DNA of 64,000 nucleotides from Staphylococcus delphini (lineage in GTDB: Bacteria > Bacillota > Bacilli > Staphylococcales > Staphylococcaceae): contig NZ_LR134263.1 in the NCBI RefSeq assembly GCF_900636325.1, positions 434,001 through 498,000 of the forward strand. Reading direction: 5' to 3'. How positions within the stretch are numbered: the stretch's first letter is position 1; each line of letters begins with the position of its first letter. This document shows positions 45,280-55,639 of this stretch, in pieces. The notes under the pieces were generated by a model. That model worked only from the letters and a program-made list of their open reading frames with translations, had not been told where the DNA came from and searched no databases. The position numbers and the translations under genes are program-made.

Positions 45280-46665
45280 TTATTTAGAATAGTTTTTCGT
45301 AGTTGGTTTGAAATAGGATTCAGTTTCTTGCTTAATGACTTTATATAAGAATAAAATACCGATTAAGTTTGGAATCATCATCATCGCGTTAGCCGTATCT
45401 GCAAACAGCCACACTGTTTTAAGGTTAGCAATCGTTCCTACAAACGTAGCAATGACATAAATGACACCGTAAAGCATGACATATTTTACACCAAATAAAT
45501 ATTCGAAACATTTCGCACCGTATACGAACCAAGCGATAATGGTAGAAAATCCGAAGAAAATAACCGAAAGTGATACGACATATTCGCCTAAAGTGCCCAA
45601 ACTTGCGCCGAATGCCATACTTGTCAGTGCACCAGCTTCTAATTTTGGATCATGTGATACACCAGACAATAAACCACCTGTTGGATCCCAATAGCCTGTT
45701 ACGAGTAAAACAAGACCTGTCATCGTACAAACAATAATTGTCACGATAAATGTACCTGTCATAGCGACAAGTGCTTGTGTTGCTGGATGTCCGGCTTTGG
45801 CATTACCAGAAATCAATGCGACCGTACCTAAACCAGCTTCGTTTGAAAAGATCCCTTTAGATACACCATTTTGAATCGCTTGCATGACCATAATGCCAGT
45901 AAATCCGCCGGCAGCAGATACCGGTGTGAACGCATATTTAAAAATTAAACCGAATGCCGGTAAAATTTGATCGTAATTAATGATGAGAATTGTCACAGAT
46001 GCACCGATGTAAAAAATCGCCATCATTGGAACGAAGAACCCTGCCACGTTACTAATCCGTTTCAGCCCACCAAAAATAATGAGTGAGATGAGAATGACTA
46101 ATACAATCCCAGTGATGAAACCACTCACGTTAAAACTATTCGTCATGACGTCAGCAATCGTATTGGACTGTACACTATTCCCGATACCTAATGCAGCAAA
46201 GGCACCGAAAATCGCAAAGGCAATCGCTAAAAATTTGAAACGATGTCCCAATCCTTTTTCTATGTAATACATCGGACCACTTGAATATTCACCTTTATCA
46301 TTTTGAACGCGGAACTTCATCGCTAACAACGCCTCGGCATATTTCGTTGTCATACCGAGCAAACCCACGACCCACATCCAAAAAATCGCACCAGGACCAC
46401 CTAAAGTGACAGCTGTCGCAACACCTGCGATATTCCCGTTACCAATCATACCGGCAAGTGACGTCATTAGCGCTTTAAAGTTACTAATGTCACCCTCACT
46501 CTCGGCTTCTTTTTTATTAGGAACAAAGGCAAGTTTGAATGCATGAATCAGTTTGGTGAACTGCATGCCTTTCAACACAAAGGTTAAAAACAACCCCGTT
46601 CCCGTTAATAAAATGAGACTCGGTGCGCCCCATAATATCGCATTTAATTTTTCTAGGATATTCAT
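45280..46665 (-). CDS. Alanine/glycine:cation symporter (AGCS family)
   Basis: 461 aa integral membrane protein with about ten helices. Family signatures: GMIGNGNIAGVATAVTLGGP, FWMWVVGLLGMTTKYAEA, GPMYYIEKGLG, and GIFSNEAGLGTVALISG. Imports alanine or glycine with sodium or protons. Start 46665 has GGAGGGG 9 bp upstream. A cre-like site overlaps the predicted transcription start, so it is probably repressed when glucose is present. Confidence 0.9.
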   Translation of the reverse strand: MNILEKLNAILWGAPSLILLTGTGLFLTFVLKGMQFTKLIHAFKLAFVPNKKEAESEGDISNFKALMTSLAGMIGNGNIAGVATAVTLGGPGAIFWMWVVGLLGMTTKYAEALLAMKFRVQNDKGEYSSGPMYYIEKGLGHRFKFLAIAFAIFGAFAALGIGNSVQSNTIADVMTNSFNVSGFITGIVLVILISLIIFGGLKRISNVAGFFVPMMAIFYIGASVTILIINYDQILPAFGLIFKYAFTPVSAAGGFTGIMVMQAIQNGVSKGIFSNEAGLGTVALISGNAKAGHPATQALVAMTGTFIVTIIVCTMTGLVLLVTGYWDPTGGLLSGVSHDPKLEAGALTSMAFGASLGTLGEYVVSLSVIFFGFSTIIAWFVYGAKCFEYLFGVKYVMLYGVIYVIATFVGTIANLKTVWLFADTANAMMMIPNLIGILFLYKVIKQETESYFKPTTKNYSK

Positions 46666-46698
46666 CACACTGTACCCCTCCAATATTTGCATCTCTCA

Positions 46699-46720
46699 AG
46701 TAAACGCTTTCACCATTATA
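46699..46720 (-). promoter_or_regulatory. AGCS promoter -10 and cre-like site
   Basis: On the minus strand TATAAT (46720-46715) is followed by TGAAAGCGTTTACT (46712-46699), matching cre TGNAANCGNWWNCA except the last base. The site lies at about +1, a typical roadblock position. 46750-47190 contains no gene I can support. Confidence 0.65.
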
Positions 46721-47194
46721 ATACACATAGATTTGAAATGTAAAATAATACTAAAATCTAATTATTGCTCTTTTAAATTAAATAGATATCAACATCGCAA
46801 TGCCATTTCCCATAACACGTCGCATGTTACCACATTACACCTTGTTGATTGCGTGCAAGTGATTTAAAAACGCACTCCCAAATTTTACACCTTTCTTTCA
46901 AACATTACCACTTTTATTTGAATTTTCATTTCCAAACATTAGAGAAATCAACAGATAGTATTCTTCTTACTCGAAAATATATGAATCATGCAGATGAAAA
47001 CGAGTGTTATAGGTGAGGGGACATTCCATATTTGGAGAGTTGAATAGTGACTGCAAAAGTGACAGTAGACCTTTTCGCATGCAACCCATAAAAGTGAAGT
47101 TGTATGGAAATAGAAGGAGAGAGGTGTGTTTGTTTTGGGATCAAATGAAAGAATGAACGAACGATTCGTTAAAAAAGCTGCCTTATTGAATTGT

Positions 47195-47670
47195 AAATCA
47201 TGCGAGACTCTTGAGGGAATGCGTGCATACCGCTGACAGTCGCTTCTTTACTTAACTAGTGGTTACTGTTTATCGCAGTAGCTGTTTGACTTCTCAACGT
47301 ATACACTTTTGAGAAGTCTAGTCAGCCTTGCGGGGGCAGTACGACGGAATCTTTGTAACACATGAGATTTCTGTACTGCTCCCAAAACCGACAATGAATG
47401 GGTGCGCTGGGAATTAATAAACGGTGTTCCAAAAGCAGGATTTTCGACAGAACTCCCGCGATTTCGGCAAAATTTGGAAATCAATTTTGCTCATCGCTCG
47501 GTTCTGCTCAAATCCTAAGCGCTTTTGTCACAACCTCCCCTCAGCCCCTAGGAAACGCGAAGCCATGAAGGCAATCTAAAGCCACAAGACATAGGGAGGG
47601 CAAGTTTAACAAAAATATCGCATCAATAGCATCAAAAGTTTTCAAGCCCCACCCCCTACTTGTTTTTATT
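47195..47670. repeat. Palindromic repeat, copy R4 (module inverted, arms changed)
   Basis: Carries the module in reverse orientation at about 47257-47383 (ending CTGTACTGCTCCC). The next arm has its own nested stems CAGAAC/GTTCTG, GCGAT/ATCGC and GCAAAATT/AATTTTGC (47450-47510). The right end, CCCCTAGGAAACGCGAAGCC through GAGGGCAAGTTTAAC to AATAGCATCAAAAG and CCCCACCCCCTAC, matches R1 and R2. It abuts the fbp stop codon. Confidence 0.8.
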
Positions 47671-47680
47671 AAACACCACA

Positions 47681-49636
47681 TCACTTCATATAACGATACG
47701 ACATCAACGCCTTCAACATGTCAATCTCTTTCTGCAACTCGGCCCCGTCATTTGTATCTCGAATTAACTTACGCTCCAACTCTTTATCCACAACACGACG
47801 AATAGACAACTCATCTTCACCCGTCTCTAGCAACTTCTCTTTTGAATTAAAATGTTGGTGCGCCACAAGCTGCATACCAAACGAGTTATACAACAACGTG
47901 TAGCCCGCGATACCTGTCGTCGATTGATACGCTTTAGAGAAACCACCGTCAATAACAAGCATTTTACCGTTTGCTTTAATAGGATTCTCACCATCGCGCT
48001 CTTTCACAGGTGTATGTCCGTTAATAATCCGACCTTGCTCAGGATTCATGTCGAATTCTTCTAACATTTTTCTTACGACGTCTTCGTTTTCACGTAATCG
48101 ATAGTACGGATTTTTAACTTCTTTATGCGTGCTTTTGTCTTTAATGAAGTAACGCTCAAATGTTGTCATCGCACGTTTACCGAATAATGATGAATATTTA
48201 CCTGTCCATAAATACCAGACTAAATCCGTTGAAAGATCGTCTTCTACTTCTTTATGTTCATAGGCATAACGGACGTGTTTTTCAAATTCATCAATCAGTT
48301 CACGTCCAGTCACGAAATGCCCATCAATGGTCATACCTTCCATTTCACCTTGCTCGTCGATAGGAATGCAGCCATGAATGAGTAAGTTGCCATTGTAACG
48401 TAAATATAAGTTTCCTTTTTTCATCAAGAAGTCTACATGACGACGCAATTTTTCAGATTCTTGTACAGATGTGAGTAACTTATCCATCACTTCTTGTTCT
48501 TCTTCAAGGAGTGCAGTAGGTTGGCGACGGTCTACAGTTCTAAAACATGTATTTTCAATCGTATGGACTTTGCCGTTCAGTTCGAGAGTATGATCACGAT
48601 AATTCACACGATCGAGCAATAAACGTTCATTCATTTCAAATTCAGGGCGACGTTTAATAATCGGTCCTTCCAATTTAAATTGAATCATCGCAATTGCTTG
48701 ATGAATTTTAGTAATCTGTAAAATTTCTGACTCTGATGGATTTTTCTCAGGATGTTTTTTCGGACGAAATGCCTCATTATCATCGTAATACTTTTCGGCT
48801 AGCGTTAATAATGGACGCAAGTTAATACCGTAAGCATCTTCAATAATGTCGAGATTGTCGTAACGTGCACAAATGCGGAGTAAGTTCGCGAGGCACACTT
48901 TTGAACCAGAGTACGCACCCATCCATAAAACGTCATGGTTCCCCCATTGAATATCGACAGAATGGTAATCAATGAGTGTATCCATAATTTTGTCTGGGTG
49001 AGGACCACGGTCGTAAATATCACCAACGACGTGGAGATGGTCTACAACTAATCTTTGTGTCGTATTTGCGAGACTGATAATGAGTTTATCCGCTTGGTTC
49101 AATTGGATAATTTGTTTCAGAATCGCATCATAATAATCTTTTTTGTTGTTGAATTGGTTACTTTTATAGAGTAATTCTTCAATGATAAATGTATATTCTG
49201 GCGCTAATGATTTACGCAATTTTGAACGTGTATATTTGGAAGAGGTATATTTCACTAATTCTAGTAACCGATTAATCGTTTTTTTATACCATGTGTGACG
49301 TTCAGCTTTCGAGTTAAAACCATTTTTAATGCGCCTAATTTTTTCTTCTGGATAGTAGACTAACGCAATCAATTCATTCATTTCTTGGGGATCTAATCGT
49401 GATTGGAAAATGTCATGGATCTTTTGTTGTAAATTACCAGATCCATTACGCAACACGTGTTGAAATGCGTGATATTCACCGTGCAAGTCACTGACAAAGT
49501 GTTCTGTGCCTTTAGGTAAATCCAAAATCGACTCTAAATGGATAATTTTAGTCGCAACTTTTTCTTCTGAATCGAATTTTTCAGCGATTAAATCTAAATA
49601 CTGCCTTTTTAACTCTTTTTCTGTTTGAGATGACAT
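47681..49636 (-). CDS. fbp: Fructose-1,6-bisphosphatase, class 3
   Basis: Gluconeogenic enzyme, fructose-1,6-bisphosphate to fructose-6-phosphate. 651 aa, normal for the Firmicute class III enzyme. Calcineurin-like metal motifs: [40 protein letters not shown], and late [15 protein letters not shown] with [11 protein letters not shown]. The start at 49636 ([14 protein letters not shown]) has AAAGGAG 8 bp upstream; the in-frame ATG at 49657 lacks one. Monocistronic. Confidence 0.95.
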   Translation of the reverse strand: MSSQTEKELKRQYLDLIAEKFDSEEKVATKIIHLESILDLPKGTEHFVSDLHGEYHAFQHVLRNGSGNLQQKIHDIFQSRLDPQEMNELIALVYYPEEKIRRIKNGFNSKAERHTWYKKTINRLLELVKYTSSKYTRSKLRKSLAPEYTFIIEELLYKSNQFNNKKDYYDAILKQIIQLNQADKLIISLANTTQRLVVDHLHVVGDIYDRGPHPDKIMDTLIDYHSVDIQWGNHDVLWMGAYSGSKVCLANLLRICARYDNLDIIEDAYGINLRPLLTLAEKYYDDNEAFRPKKHPEKNPSESEILQITKIHQAIAMIQFKLEGPIIKRRPEFEMNERLLLDRVNYRDHTLELNGKVHTIENTCFRTVDRRQPTALLEEEQEVMDKLLTSVQESEKLRRHVDFLMKKGNLYLRYNGNLLIHGCIPIDEQGEMEGMTIDGHFVTGRELIDEFEKHVRYAYEHKEVEDDLSTDLVWYLWTGKYSSLFGKRAMTTFERYFIKDKSTHKEVKNPYYRLRENEDVVRKMLEEFDMNPEQGRIINGHTPVKERDGENPIKANGKMLVIDGGFSKAYQSTTGIAGYTLLYNSFGMQLVAHQHFNSKEKLLETGEDELSIRRVVDKELERKLIRDTNDGAELQKEIDMLKALMSYRYMK

Positions 49637-50152
49637 ATGAATTTCTCCTTTACCCATAAATTGTTCGTTTTTAAATCATCGCAGGGCATGAATGATGATG
49701 CTCTTTGTTTAAGGTAACTCAAAATGGATGAACTTGTGTGATAGAGGAAGATCGTCAGTGGGAAATGGTGTTCCGCGTACTTGATGTGCATGAATCAGGA
49801 AAGCACACGATCTTGTGTTCAATAGCACGTTCAATGAAAGTTGTACGGCCAGCACAATACGAATCTTTCTCACCCGTCTTCAATCACCATGACAAGCCAA
49901 GATGCCCTTATTTATCGAATATGAAGTTGACCTGTGTCTAACCGTTTCAACTCTATTAAACCATATTAAGGATAGAAGTTAAACGAACCTGTTTCTATGT
50001 AGGTTGTCTGCAATGAAGCTGCGCAACTTTTTGAATATTATTGATACACTTTGCATTTTGTATGTCATGCCCTTGATTTTATGACCTTGGCGCGATATAA
50101 TATCAAAGTTATTAGTTAGCTTAGCTTACCAAATTGAGGAAGGGGTATTTGA
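49637..50152. other. Gene-free intergenic stretch
   Basis: About 500 bp between divergent fbp and an MFS gene. It contains both promoters and short open frames without ribosome binding sites or recognisable domains. I see no repeat or RNA here. Confidence 0.5.
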
Positions 50153-51334
50153 GTGGAAAATCAAGAGCATCAAGCGTTTATAAAAAATTACATCTTCAAC
50201 TTTTTAGTCAGTTTTTTTGTTTATTTTGCGATGTATTTACTCATTGTTGTCATCGCACAATACGCCATTCAACGTTATGACGTGTCTACCGGTGTTGCAG
50301 GACTGATTACAGGTATTTTTATCGTCGGCGCATTGATCGGACGTTTTGTAGGTGGACGTTACATTCATGAAGTGGGACCTAAACGTTTGTTGATGATTGG
50401 ATTAGTGTTATTCATCATCACGCAATGTTTTTATTTCATTGAAGGGAGTCTTATCTTTTTATTCGTGACTCGTTTTTTAAATGGGGTGGCGCTTGCGATT
50501 GCAACAACTGCGACAGGAACGATTGTGCCGCTCATTGCACCTATTGAACGTCGAGGTGTAGCGATTAGTCTGTTTAGCTTGAGTTTAGTGATAGGTGCCG
50601 CGATTGGTCCGTTTTTAGGATTAGATTTAGCAGGGCTTTATCCGACATTCGTTTTATTTACCGTCTGTCTTGTTGTTGCGATTTTAGCGTTCGTCTTTGC
50701 ATTGTTTTTAAAAGTCAATGTTAAAATGGCTGAACAACAATCTAAGCATCAAGGCTTTCATATTTCACAATTTATTTCAGTACCTGCGATTCCGATTGCG
50801 CTTGTTGTCCTCATTTGTGGTTTAGGTTACGCTTCTGTGTTATCATTTTTACAATTGTATGCTGTAGAAATTGATTTATCTGCAGTGGCGAGCTATTATT
50901 TTATCTTTTATGCCATCACTTCAGTTTTAACACGTCCATTTGTCGGTCGTATTTTGGATCGCTTCCATGAAAATTGGGTCGCGTATCCTGCTTTAGTGAT
51001 ATTTGGTATAGGTATTTTAATATTAGCGATGGCGCATAGTGGATGGGCATTGTTATTGTCTGGTGCGTTAGTCGGTATTGGTTATGGGAGTATGACGGCT
51101 GTCGGTAATATTGTAGCTGTCATAGTATCACGTGCAGATCAAGTCGGTCTTGCAACTTCCACATTTTTCATCGGACTAGATGTTGGTGTTGGTTTTGGTC
51201 CAGCGCTACTCGGCATAATTTTACCTGCTATCGGCTATCGTATGATGTATGTAGCGATAGGTGTCATTTTATTGTTATGCATCATTTTATATGCCTTCAT
51301 TCATGGTCGTCGTCAACCAGAAGTGACGCAATAG
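50153..51334 (+). CDS. MFS transporter, substrate unknown
   Basis: 393 aa with 12 predicted helices. MFS loop 2-3 signature GRFVGGRYIHEVGPKRLL near residue 62, and the second-half equivalent RPFVGRILDRFHENW near 262. Short DHA1-like layout suggests drug or metabolite efflux. The GTG start at 50153 has GAAGGGG 8 bp upstream. Ends at a terminator. Confidence 0.82.
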   Translation: MENQEHQAFIKNYIFNFLVSFFVYFAMYLLIVVIAQYAIQRYDVSTGVAGLITGIFIVGALIGRFVGGRYIHEVGPKRLLMIGLVLFIITQCFYFIEGSLIFLFVTRFLNGVALAIATTATGTIVPLIAPIERRGVAISLFSLSLVIGAAIGPFLGLDLAGLYPTFVLFTVCLVVAILAFVFALFLKVNVKMAEQQSKHQGFHISQFISVPAIPIALVVLICGLGYASVLSFLQLYAVEIDLSAVASYYFIFYAITSVLTRPFVGRILDRFHENWVAYPALVIFGIGILILAMAHSGWALLLSGALVGIGYGSMTAVGNIVAVIVSRADQVGLATSTFFIGLDVGVGFGPALLGIILPAIGYRMMYVAIGVILLLCIILYAFIHGRRQPEVTQ

Positions 51335-51387
51335 TTGTGATGCATAGTAAATAACCAAAAAAATAATAAAGTAGTATTTTAAAAAAA

Positions 51388-51430
51388 CGGCTTAATCTCT
51401 TGTAATGATGGAGATTTAAGCCATTTTTGT
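51388..51430. terminator. Terminator after the MFS gene
   Basis: ACGGCTTAATCTC pairs with GAGATTTAAGCCA around a 12-base loop and is followed by TTTTTG; an A run precedes it. Confidence 0.75.
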
Positions 51431-51492
51431 TAATTAAAGTGTAATTTATTAAATAATTTTCTAAAAACGTTCAAAAAATGTTCAAATTTATA

Positions 51493-51521
51493 TTGTAACC
51501 GCTTTCTTCGTGTGGTATATT
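51493..51521 (+). promoter_or_regulatory. Promoter with overlapping cre-like site (ACS transporter)
   Basis: TTGTAA (51493-51498), 17 bp, TATATT (51516-51521). TGTAACCGCTTTCT at 51494-51507 matches cre with a single mismatch at the last base and overlaps the -35. Confidence 0.6.
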
Positions 51522-51574
51522 CATAGAGCTACACAAAAGGTCATCAGATGACCAAATGAAAGAAGGTCAAAATT

Positions 51575-52840
51575 ATGAGTCAAAAGAAAACAAATGTCCG
51601 CTGGCTGTTTGCAGGTCTATTTTTCTTAATTGGTGTTATTGCCTATATGGATCGTACAAATATTTCTTACATCGCTGCACCAATGATGGAAGACTTACAT
51701 CTTACAAAAGGGCAATTCGGACTACTCGGTTCATTTTTTTACTTGGGTTATGCCCTTATGCAAGTTCCATCAGGATTTTTAGCAGAGAAATATGGTCCTA
51801 AAAAAATGATTACGATTGCGTTAGTATGGTGGAGTGCTTTTACAATTTTTACAGGTATGATAAAAAATCATGGTTTAATATTCTTTGTCCGTTTTCTATT
51901 TGGTGCGGGTGAATCACCAATGTTTCCGTCTAACGCTGTATTCAATACATATTGGTTCAGTAAACATGAAAAAGGGCGTGCTGCGAGTACATTATTGGCA
52001 GGTTCTTATTTTGGACCTGTTATTGCACCGATTATCACAATCTCAATTTATAATGCATTGGGTTGGCAAGCTGTATTTTATATTTTCGGTGCAATTGGCT
52101 TCTTGATTGCGATATTATGGGTAATTATTGCGAAAGACTTACCTGAACATCATAAAATGGTTAATGAAGCAGAGAAAAGCTTTATTATGGAAAATCGTGA
52201 CGTAGTAAAAACAAATAAGAGTACGCCCCCATGGGGGACTTTTTTCTCAAGATTTAGCTTTTATGCGATTGCACTACAGTATTTTGTAGTTCAATTTACG
52301 ATTACATTGTTTTTATATTGGTATCCAACGTACTTAATGGAACAGTTCAACGTTGATCGTGATACAATGAGTAAAATTGCAGGAATTCCTTGGTTAGTCA
52401 TGTTCGTGTTCATTTTAAGTGGTGGTACGATTTCAGATAAGATTTTGAGCAGTGGTAAGTCACGTTTTGCGGCACGTGGCATTATTGCGATTGCAGGTTT
52501 TGTGATGTTTGGCGTGGCGTTAAACTTCGCTATTATTTCAGATTCTTTAGTGAAAAATATTGTCTGGATGTCACTTTGTTTGAGTAGTATTGGTTTAGCG
52601 ATGGTTATGAGCTGGGCTTCAGCGACAGATTTAGGACGCAACTATTCGGGGACAGTTTCAGGTTGGATGAACTTATGGGGTAATATCGGTGCGGTATTGA
52701 GCCCGATTTTTGCAGGGTATCTTGCAGAAATGATTGGTTGGATTCCAACATTACGTTCAATGCTAATTTTAGTGGTTGTTGCGATTGTATTATGGTTCTT
52801 CGTAAAACCAGATCATCCTTTAGTTAAAGACGAAGCGTAA
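51575..52840 (+). CDS. ACS-family MFS anion/sugar acid transporter
   Basis: 421 aa, 12 helices. Anion:cation symporter signatures: GVIAYMDRTNISYIAAPM near residue 18, GYALMQVPSGFLAEKYGPKK, RFLFGAGESPMFPSNA and YWFSKHEKGRAAS. Relatives carry glucarate, galactarate, hexuronates or tartrate. Together with glycerate kinase 1 kb downstream and a CdaR regulator elsewhere in the window it suggests sugar diacid or glycerate use; that link is inference. Catabolite repression is likely from the cre-like site. GAAGG precedes the ATG. Confidence 0.83.
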   Translation: MSQKKTNVRWLFAGLFFLIGVIAYMDRTNISYIAAPMMEDLHLTKGQFGLLGSFFYLGYALMQVPSGFLAEKYGPKKMITIALVWWSAFTIFTGMIKNHGLIFFVRFLFGAGESPMFPSNAVFNTYWFSKHEKGRAASTLLAGSYFGPVIAPIITISIYNALGWQAVFYIFGAIGFLIAILWVIIAKDLPEHHKMVNEAEKSFIMENRDVVKTNKSTPPWGTFFSRFSFYAIALQYFVVQFTITLFLYWYPTYLMEQFNVDRDTMSKIAGIPWLVMFVFILSGGTISDKILSSGKSRFAARGIIAIAGFVMFGVALNFAIISDSLVKNIVWMSLCLSSIGLAMVMSWASATDLGRNYSGTVSGWMNLWGNIGAVLSPIFAGYLAEMIGWIPTLRSMLILVVVAIVLWFFVKPDHPLVKDEA

Positions 52841-52846
52841 TATTTA

Positions 52847-52883
52847 GAAGAGGCTGAGATGTTGAGTATCTCATCCTCTTTTG
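52847..52883 (+). terminator. Terminator after the ACS transporter
   Basis: AGAGGCTGAGAT pairs with ATCTCATCCTCT around a 7-base loop, followed by TTTG. Confidence 0.75.
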
Positions 52884-52929
52884 TTACGTTTTATGAAAAG
52901 TTATAATATAAAAAAATCTAATTCTTCTT

Positions 52930-52990
52930 ACTCACGGCCTCTAAGAAAGCGAACCCATCATGGCAATTGTGAAAACTCAGAATGATTATC
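52930..52990. repeat. Decayed fragment of the palindromic repeat (R8)
   Basis: GGCCTCTAAGAAAGCGAA, CCCATCATGGCAATTG and AACTCAGAAT line up with CCCCTAGGAAAGCGAAGCC and ACGATGGCAATC of R2. Too short to show arms. Confidence 0.5.
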
Positions 52991-53119
52991 AATGAAACCT
53001 AATTTGTTAAAATCATGTGTTTTAAGATAATCAAAACTTTGTTGGTCTCTTTTTATTTTCAATTTGGGCTTGAGGGGATATAATAAGAGGCATAAAATCA
53101 TCGTGAAAGAGGTCAGTTG

Positions 53120-53716
53120 ATGCAAAAATTAACACGTGGGCTGGTTCCACTTATGGGTATCGCATTGATTTTAGCAGGCATATATTTAATCTTTAAGCCG
53201 AAAATTGATGCATATTTGACGAATAAAGAAAATGAACAAAAAATTGAAGCATATGAAGAAAGTCAACAAAACGCACCATCAAAAGTGCCTGAAATTCCGA
53301 AAGACCCGTCGAAAGTCGTGGGGATATTAGAAGTGCCGTCAGTCGGTATAAAAGAAGCTGTGTACCCTGGTCCAGCGACACCTGAACAATTGGAGCGCGG
53401 TGTGAGTTTGGCGGAAAAGGATGAATCACTCAAAGACCAAAATATCGCTATTGCCGGACATACAAATTATAGTTTGAACTATCAATTTACAGAGTTACAC
53501 AAAGCGAAAAAGGGTGCAGAAGTGACTTTTAAAGTGGGCAAGGAAACGCGCAAATATCAAATTACGTCGATTAAAGATGTCGACCCGTATCAAGTGGAAG
53601 TGTTGGATGAGATGAAGAAAGATAAAGACCAACTGACACTGATTACTTGTGATGATTACGATGAGAAAACAGGTCAATGGCTGACACGTAAAATTTATGT
53701 AGCAGAACGTGTGTAA
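53120..53716 (+). CDS. srtA: Sortase A
   Basis: Membrane transpeptidase that anchors LPXTG proteins to peptidoglycan. 198 aa (S. aureus SrtA 206). N-terminal helix at residues 8-26 (VPLMGIALILAGIYLIF), then the sortase barrel: catalytic His114 in AIAGHTN, Cys177 in LTLITCDDY and Arg190 in WLTRK; KEAVYPGPATPEQLERGVS is close to the S. aureus sequence. ATG 53120 chosen; AGAGG lies 8 bp upstream. A weak hairpin ending in TTTTTTT (53740-53781) follows. Confidence 0.95.
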   Translation: MQKLTRGLVPLMGIALILAGIYLIFKPKIDAYLTNKENEQKIEAYEESQQNAPSKVPEIPKDPSKVVGILEVPSVGIKEAVYPGPATPEQLERGVSLAEKDESLKDQNIAIAGHTNYSLNYQFTELHKAKKGAEVTFKVGKETRKYQITSIKDVDPYQVEVLDEMKKDKDQLTLITCDDYDEKTGQWLTRKIYVAERV

Positions 53717-53884
53717 TCGTCAAATGTATATTTAAACTTAAAGGTGATGTCATATCGCATGTGCGAGGCATTGCCTTTTTTTATTTGGCATGTCCATGTT
53801 ACTGCAAACGATTTCATACTTCTTTTGAATTCTCGTCACCTGCCCTATAATATAAGAAGTACTATAGTTAAGGGAGGATCACTG

Positions 53885-55030
53885 ATGCATATACTCATTG
53901 CACCTGACTCATTTAAAGAATCTATGACCGCCATGGAAGCTGCAGCAGCGATTGAACAAGGTTGGCGTAACGTTACGGGTGATACGACAACGTTTCATAA
54001 AATTCCTATGGCAGATGGGGGAGAGGGCACGACCCAGTCACTTCACGATGCACTACGAGGTACGTGTCGAACGATTTCGGTTCAAGATCCATTAGGGCGT
54101 TCTATTTCAGCGACGTACAGCCTCGCGAATGAAGGACAGACCGCAATCATTGAAATGGCGGCAGCTTCTGGATTAGATTTAGTAATGCTAAATGAACGTA
54201 ATCCACGTATCACCTCTACGTATGGCACGGGACAATTGTTGTTGGATGCGCTTGAACAAGGGGTGTCACGTATCATTTTAGGGATTGGCGGCAGTGCGAC
54301 GAATGACGGAGGTGCTGGGTTACTCCAAGCGATAGGGGTTCAACTCTTAGATGCAAAGGGTCAGCCGATTTCTCGTGGCGGTGAAGCTTTGGCCCAATTA
54401 AATCACATCGACATGTCGCACATAGATACGAGATTTCAAAATGTGCAACTTGAAATCGCTTGTGATGTTGATAATCCATTGCTCGGTCCGAATGGGGCAA
54501 CTGCGGTTTATAGTGCGCAAAAGGGGGCAAGTCAAGCAGATCAACTGATATTAGAAGCCGCTTTGTCACATTTTCATACCGTAATTGAACGAGATTTAAA
54601 GCGACAAGTGGCCGACATTCCAGGTGCAGGTGCTGCAGGGGGATTAGGTGCAGGCTTGTTAGCATGTCTTCCGGTCGACTTAAAACGTGGCATTGATATT
54701 GTCCTCTCGGTGACGCAATTTGACGCGCATGTGAAACGCGCAGACCTTGTCATTACTGGGGAAGGTGCGATTGATGGACAAACAGTGTACGGTAAAACTC
54801 CAGTGGGCGTCGCAAAAGCAGCGAAAAAGTATGGAAAGCCTGTGATCGCGGTCGCTGGTAAATTGGGTACAGGGTATGAAGCGGTTGAAAAACACGGGAT
54901 TGATGCGGTATACAGTATGTCAACAGGGCCGATGTCTCTAGAACAAGCGATCAATGAAGGACCTGTACACTTAAAACAGTGGGCACGACATATGGCAAAA
55001 TTTTATCAACTGATGAAAGAGAAGAGGTAA
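53885..55030 (+). CDS. Glycerate kinase (type I, GarK family)
   Basis: Phosphorylates D-glycerate, typically to 2-phosphoglycerate in this family. 381 aa. Signature segments: IAPDSFKESMTAMEAA at the start, IPMADGGEGT, IIEMAAASGLDL, GIGGSATNDGGAG (glycine loop), and GEGAIDGQTVYGKTPVGVA. ATG 53885 follows GGGAGGA at 8 bp; the reading frame extends upstream without a site. Followed after 4 bp by the LURP-one-like gene. Confidence 0.92.
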   Translation: MHILIAPDSFKESMTAMEAAAAIEQGWRNVTGDTTTFHKIPMADGGEGTTQSLHDALRGTCRTISVQDPLGRSISATYSLANEGQTAIIEMAAASGLDLVMLNERNPRITSTYGTGQLLLDALEQGVSRIILGIGGSATNDGGAGLLQAIGVQLLDAKGQPISRGGEALAQLNHIDMSHIDTRFQNVQLEIACDVDNPLLGPNGATAVYSAQKGASQADQLILEAALSHFHTVIERDLKRQVADIPGAGAAGGLGAGLLACLPVDLKRGIDIVLSVTQFDAHVKRADLVITGEGAIDGQTVYGKTPVGVAKAAKKYGKPVIAVAGKLGTGYEAVEKHGIDAVYSMSTGPMSLEQAINEGPVHLKQWARHMAKFYQLMKEKR

Positions 55031-55034
55031 ACCG

Positions 55035-55568
55035 ATGCAAAAATTTCATTACAAAGAACACTTTTGGGATGTTACGAAAAAAATCATGACGGTCTTTAAT
55101 GACAAAGACGAACCCGTATATCAATTGAAGTTAGGCCGCGGTCAACAGCGGTTTAAGTTGTCATTACTTTTCAATTATTTATGGCAAGAGTATGAAATTG
55201 CAGATGGCGAAAATCATTTTTATTTAACGCGCGATAAAGGTGGATTCAGTTGGTTATTACCGACGTGGCAAGTGTATCACAATGAACAGTATATGGGGCG
55301 TTTTCGTGCGAGTTATCTTTTGCCGATACGCTTTTACTATGATACAGCGGAGGGCGACCGTTTTAAGTTTAAATTTCGCTTTTTTACATACAATGCTGAA
55401 GTGCGCGATGCATCGGGGCGTGATGTGATGTCTGTGGAGGCGTCGATTTTTAAGTTTAAGCCCGAATACCGTATTGAAATTCATGACAGTATGATTCATC
55501 CAGCGCTGTTGATTTTACTCTTCCAAGCAGGACAAGAATTCATTTCAATCGCAAGAAAAAATCACTGA
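55035..55568 (+). CDS. LURP-one/tubby C-terminal-like protein
   Basis: 177 aa, built of beta strands with a hydrophobic C-terminal helix, as in bacterial LURP-one-related/tubby-like proteins. VFNDKDEPVYQLKLG, WLLPTWQVYHNEQYMG, FKFRFFTYNAEVRD and ASIFKFKPEYRIEI follow the strand pattern. Function unknown; relatives may bind membrane lipids. Only 4 bp after glycerate kinase, so cotranscribed. Family call rests on the overall pattern. Confidence 0.65.
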   Translation: MQKFHYKEHFWDVTKKIMTVFNDKDEPVYQLKLGRGQQRFKLSLLFNYLWQEYEIADGENHFYLTRDKGGFSWLLPTWQVYHNEQYMGRFRASYLLPIRFYYDTAEGDRFKFKFRFFTYNAEVRDASGRDVMSVEASIFKFKPEYRIEIHDSMIHPALLILLFQAGQEFISIARKNH

Positions 55569-55592
55569 AACAAAAGATGTCTCAGTGATTTC
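55554..55592. terminator. Bidirectional terminator between the LURP-like gene and scdA
   Basis: TCACTGA and TCAGTGA pair around a 13-base loop with A-rich and T-rich sides; lies between convergent genes, overlapping the end of the plus-strand one. Confidence 0.65.
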
Positions 55593-55639
55593 GTATTCAA
55601 AAAGGTTGGTGATACCTTCACGTGTGGTCGTGGGTGTCG

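Noticed and set aside
46553..46867. A 104-codon plus-strand frame over the AGCS promoter
   Set aside because: It is antisense to the AGCS start and promoter, with no initiation signal.
49738..49941. A 67-codon plus-strand frame between fbp and the MFS gene
   Set aside because: No ribosome binding site, odd composition and no recognisable domain.
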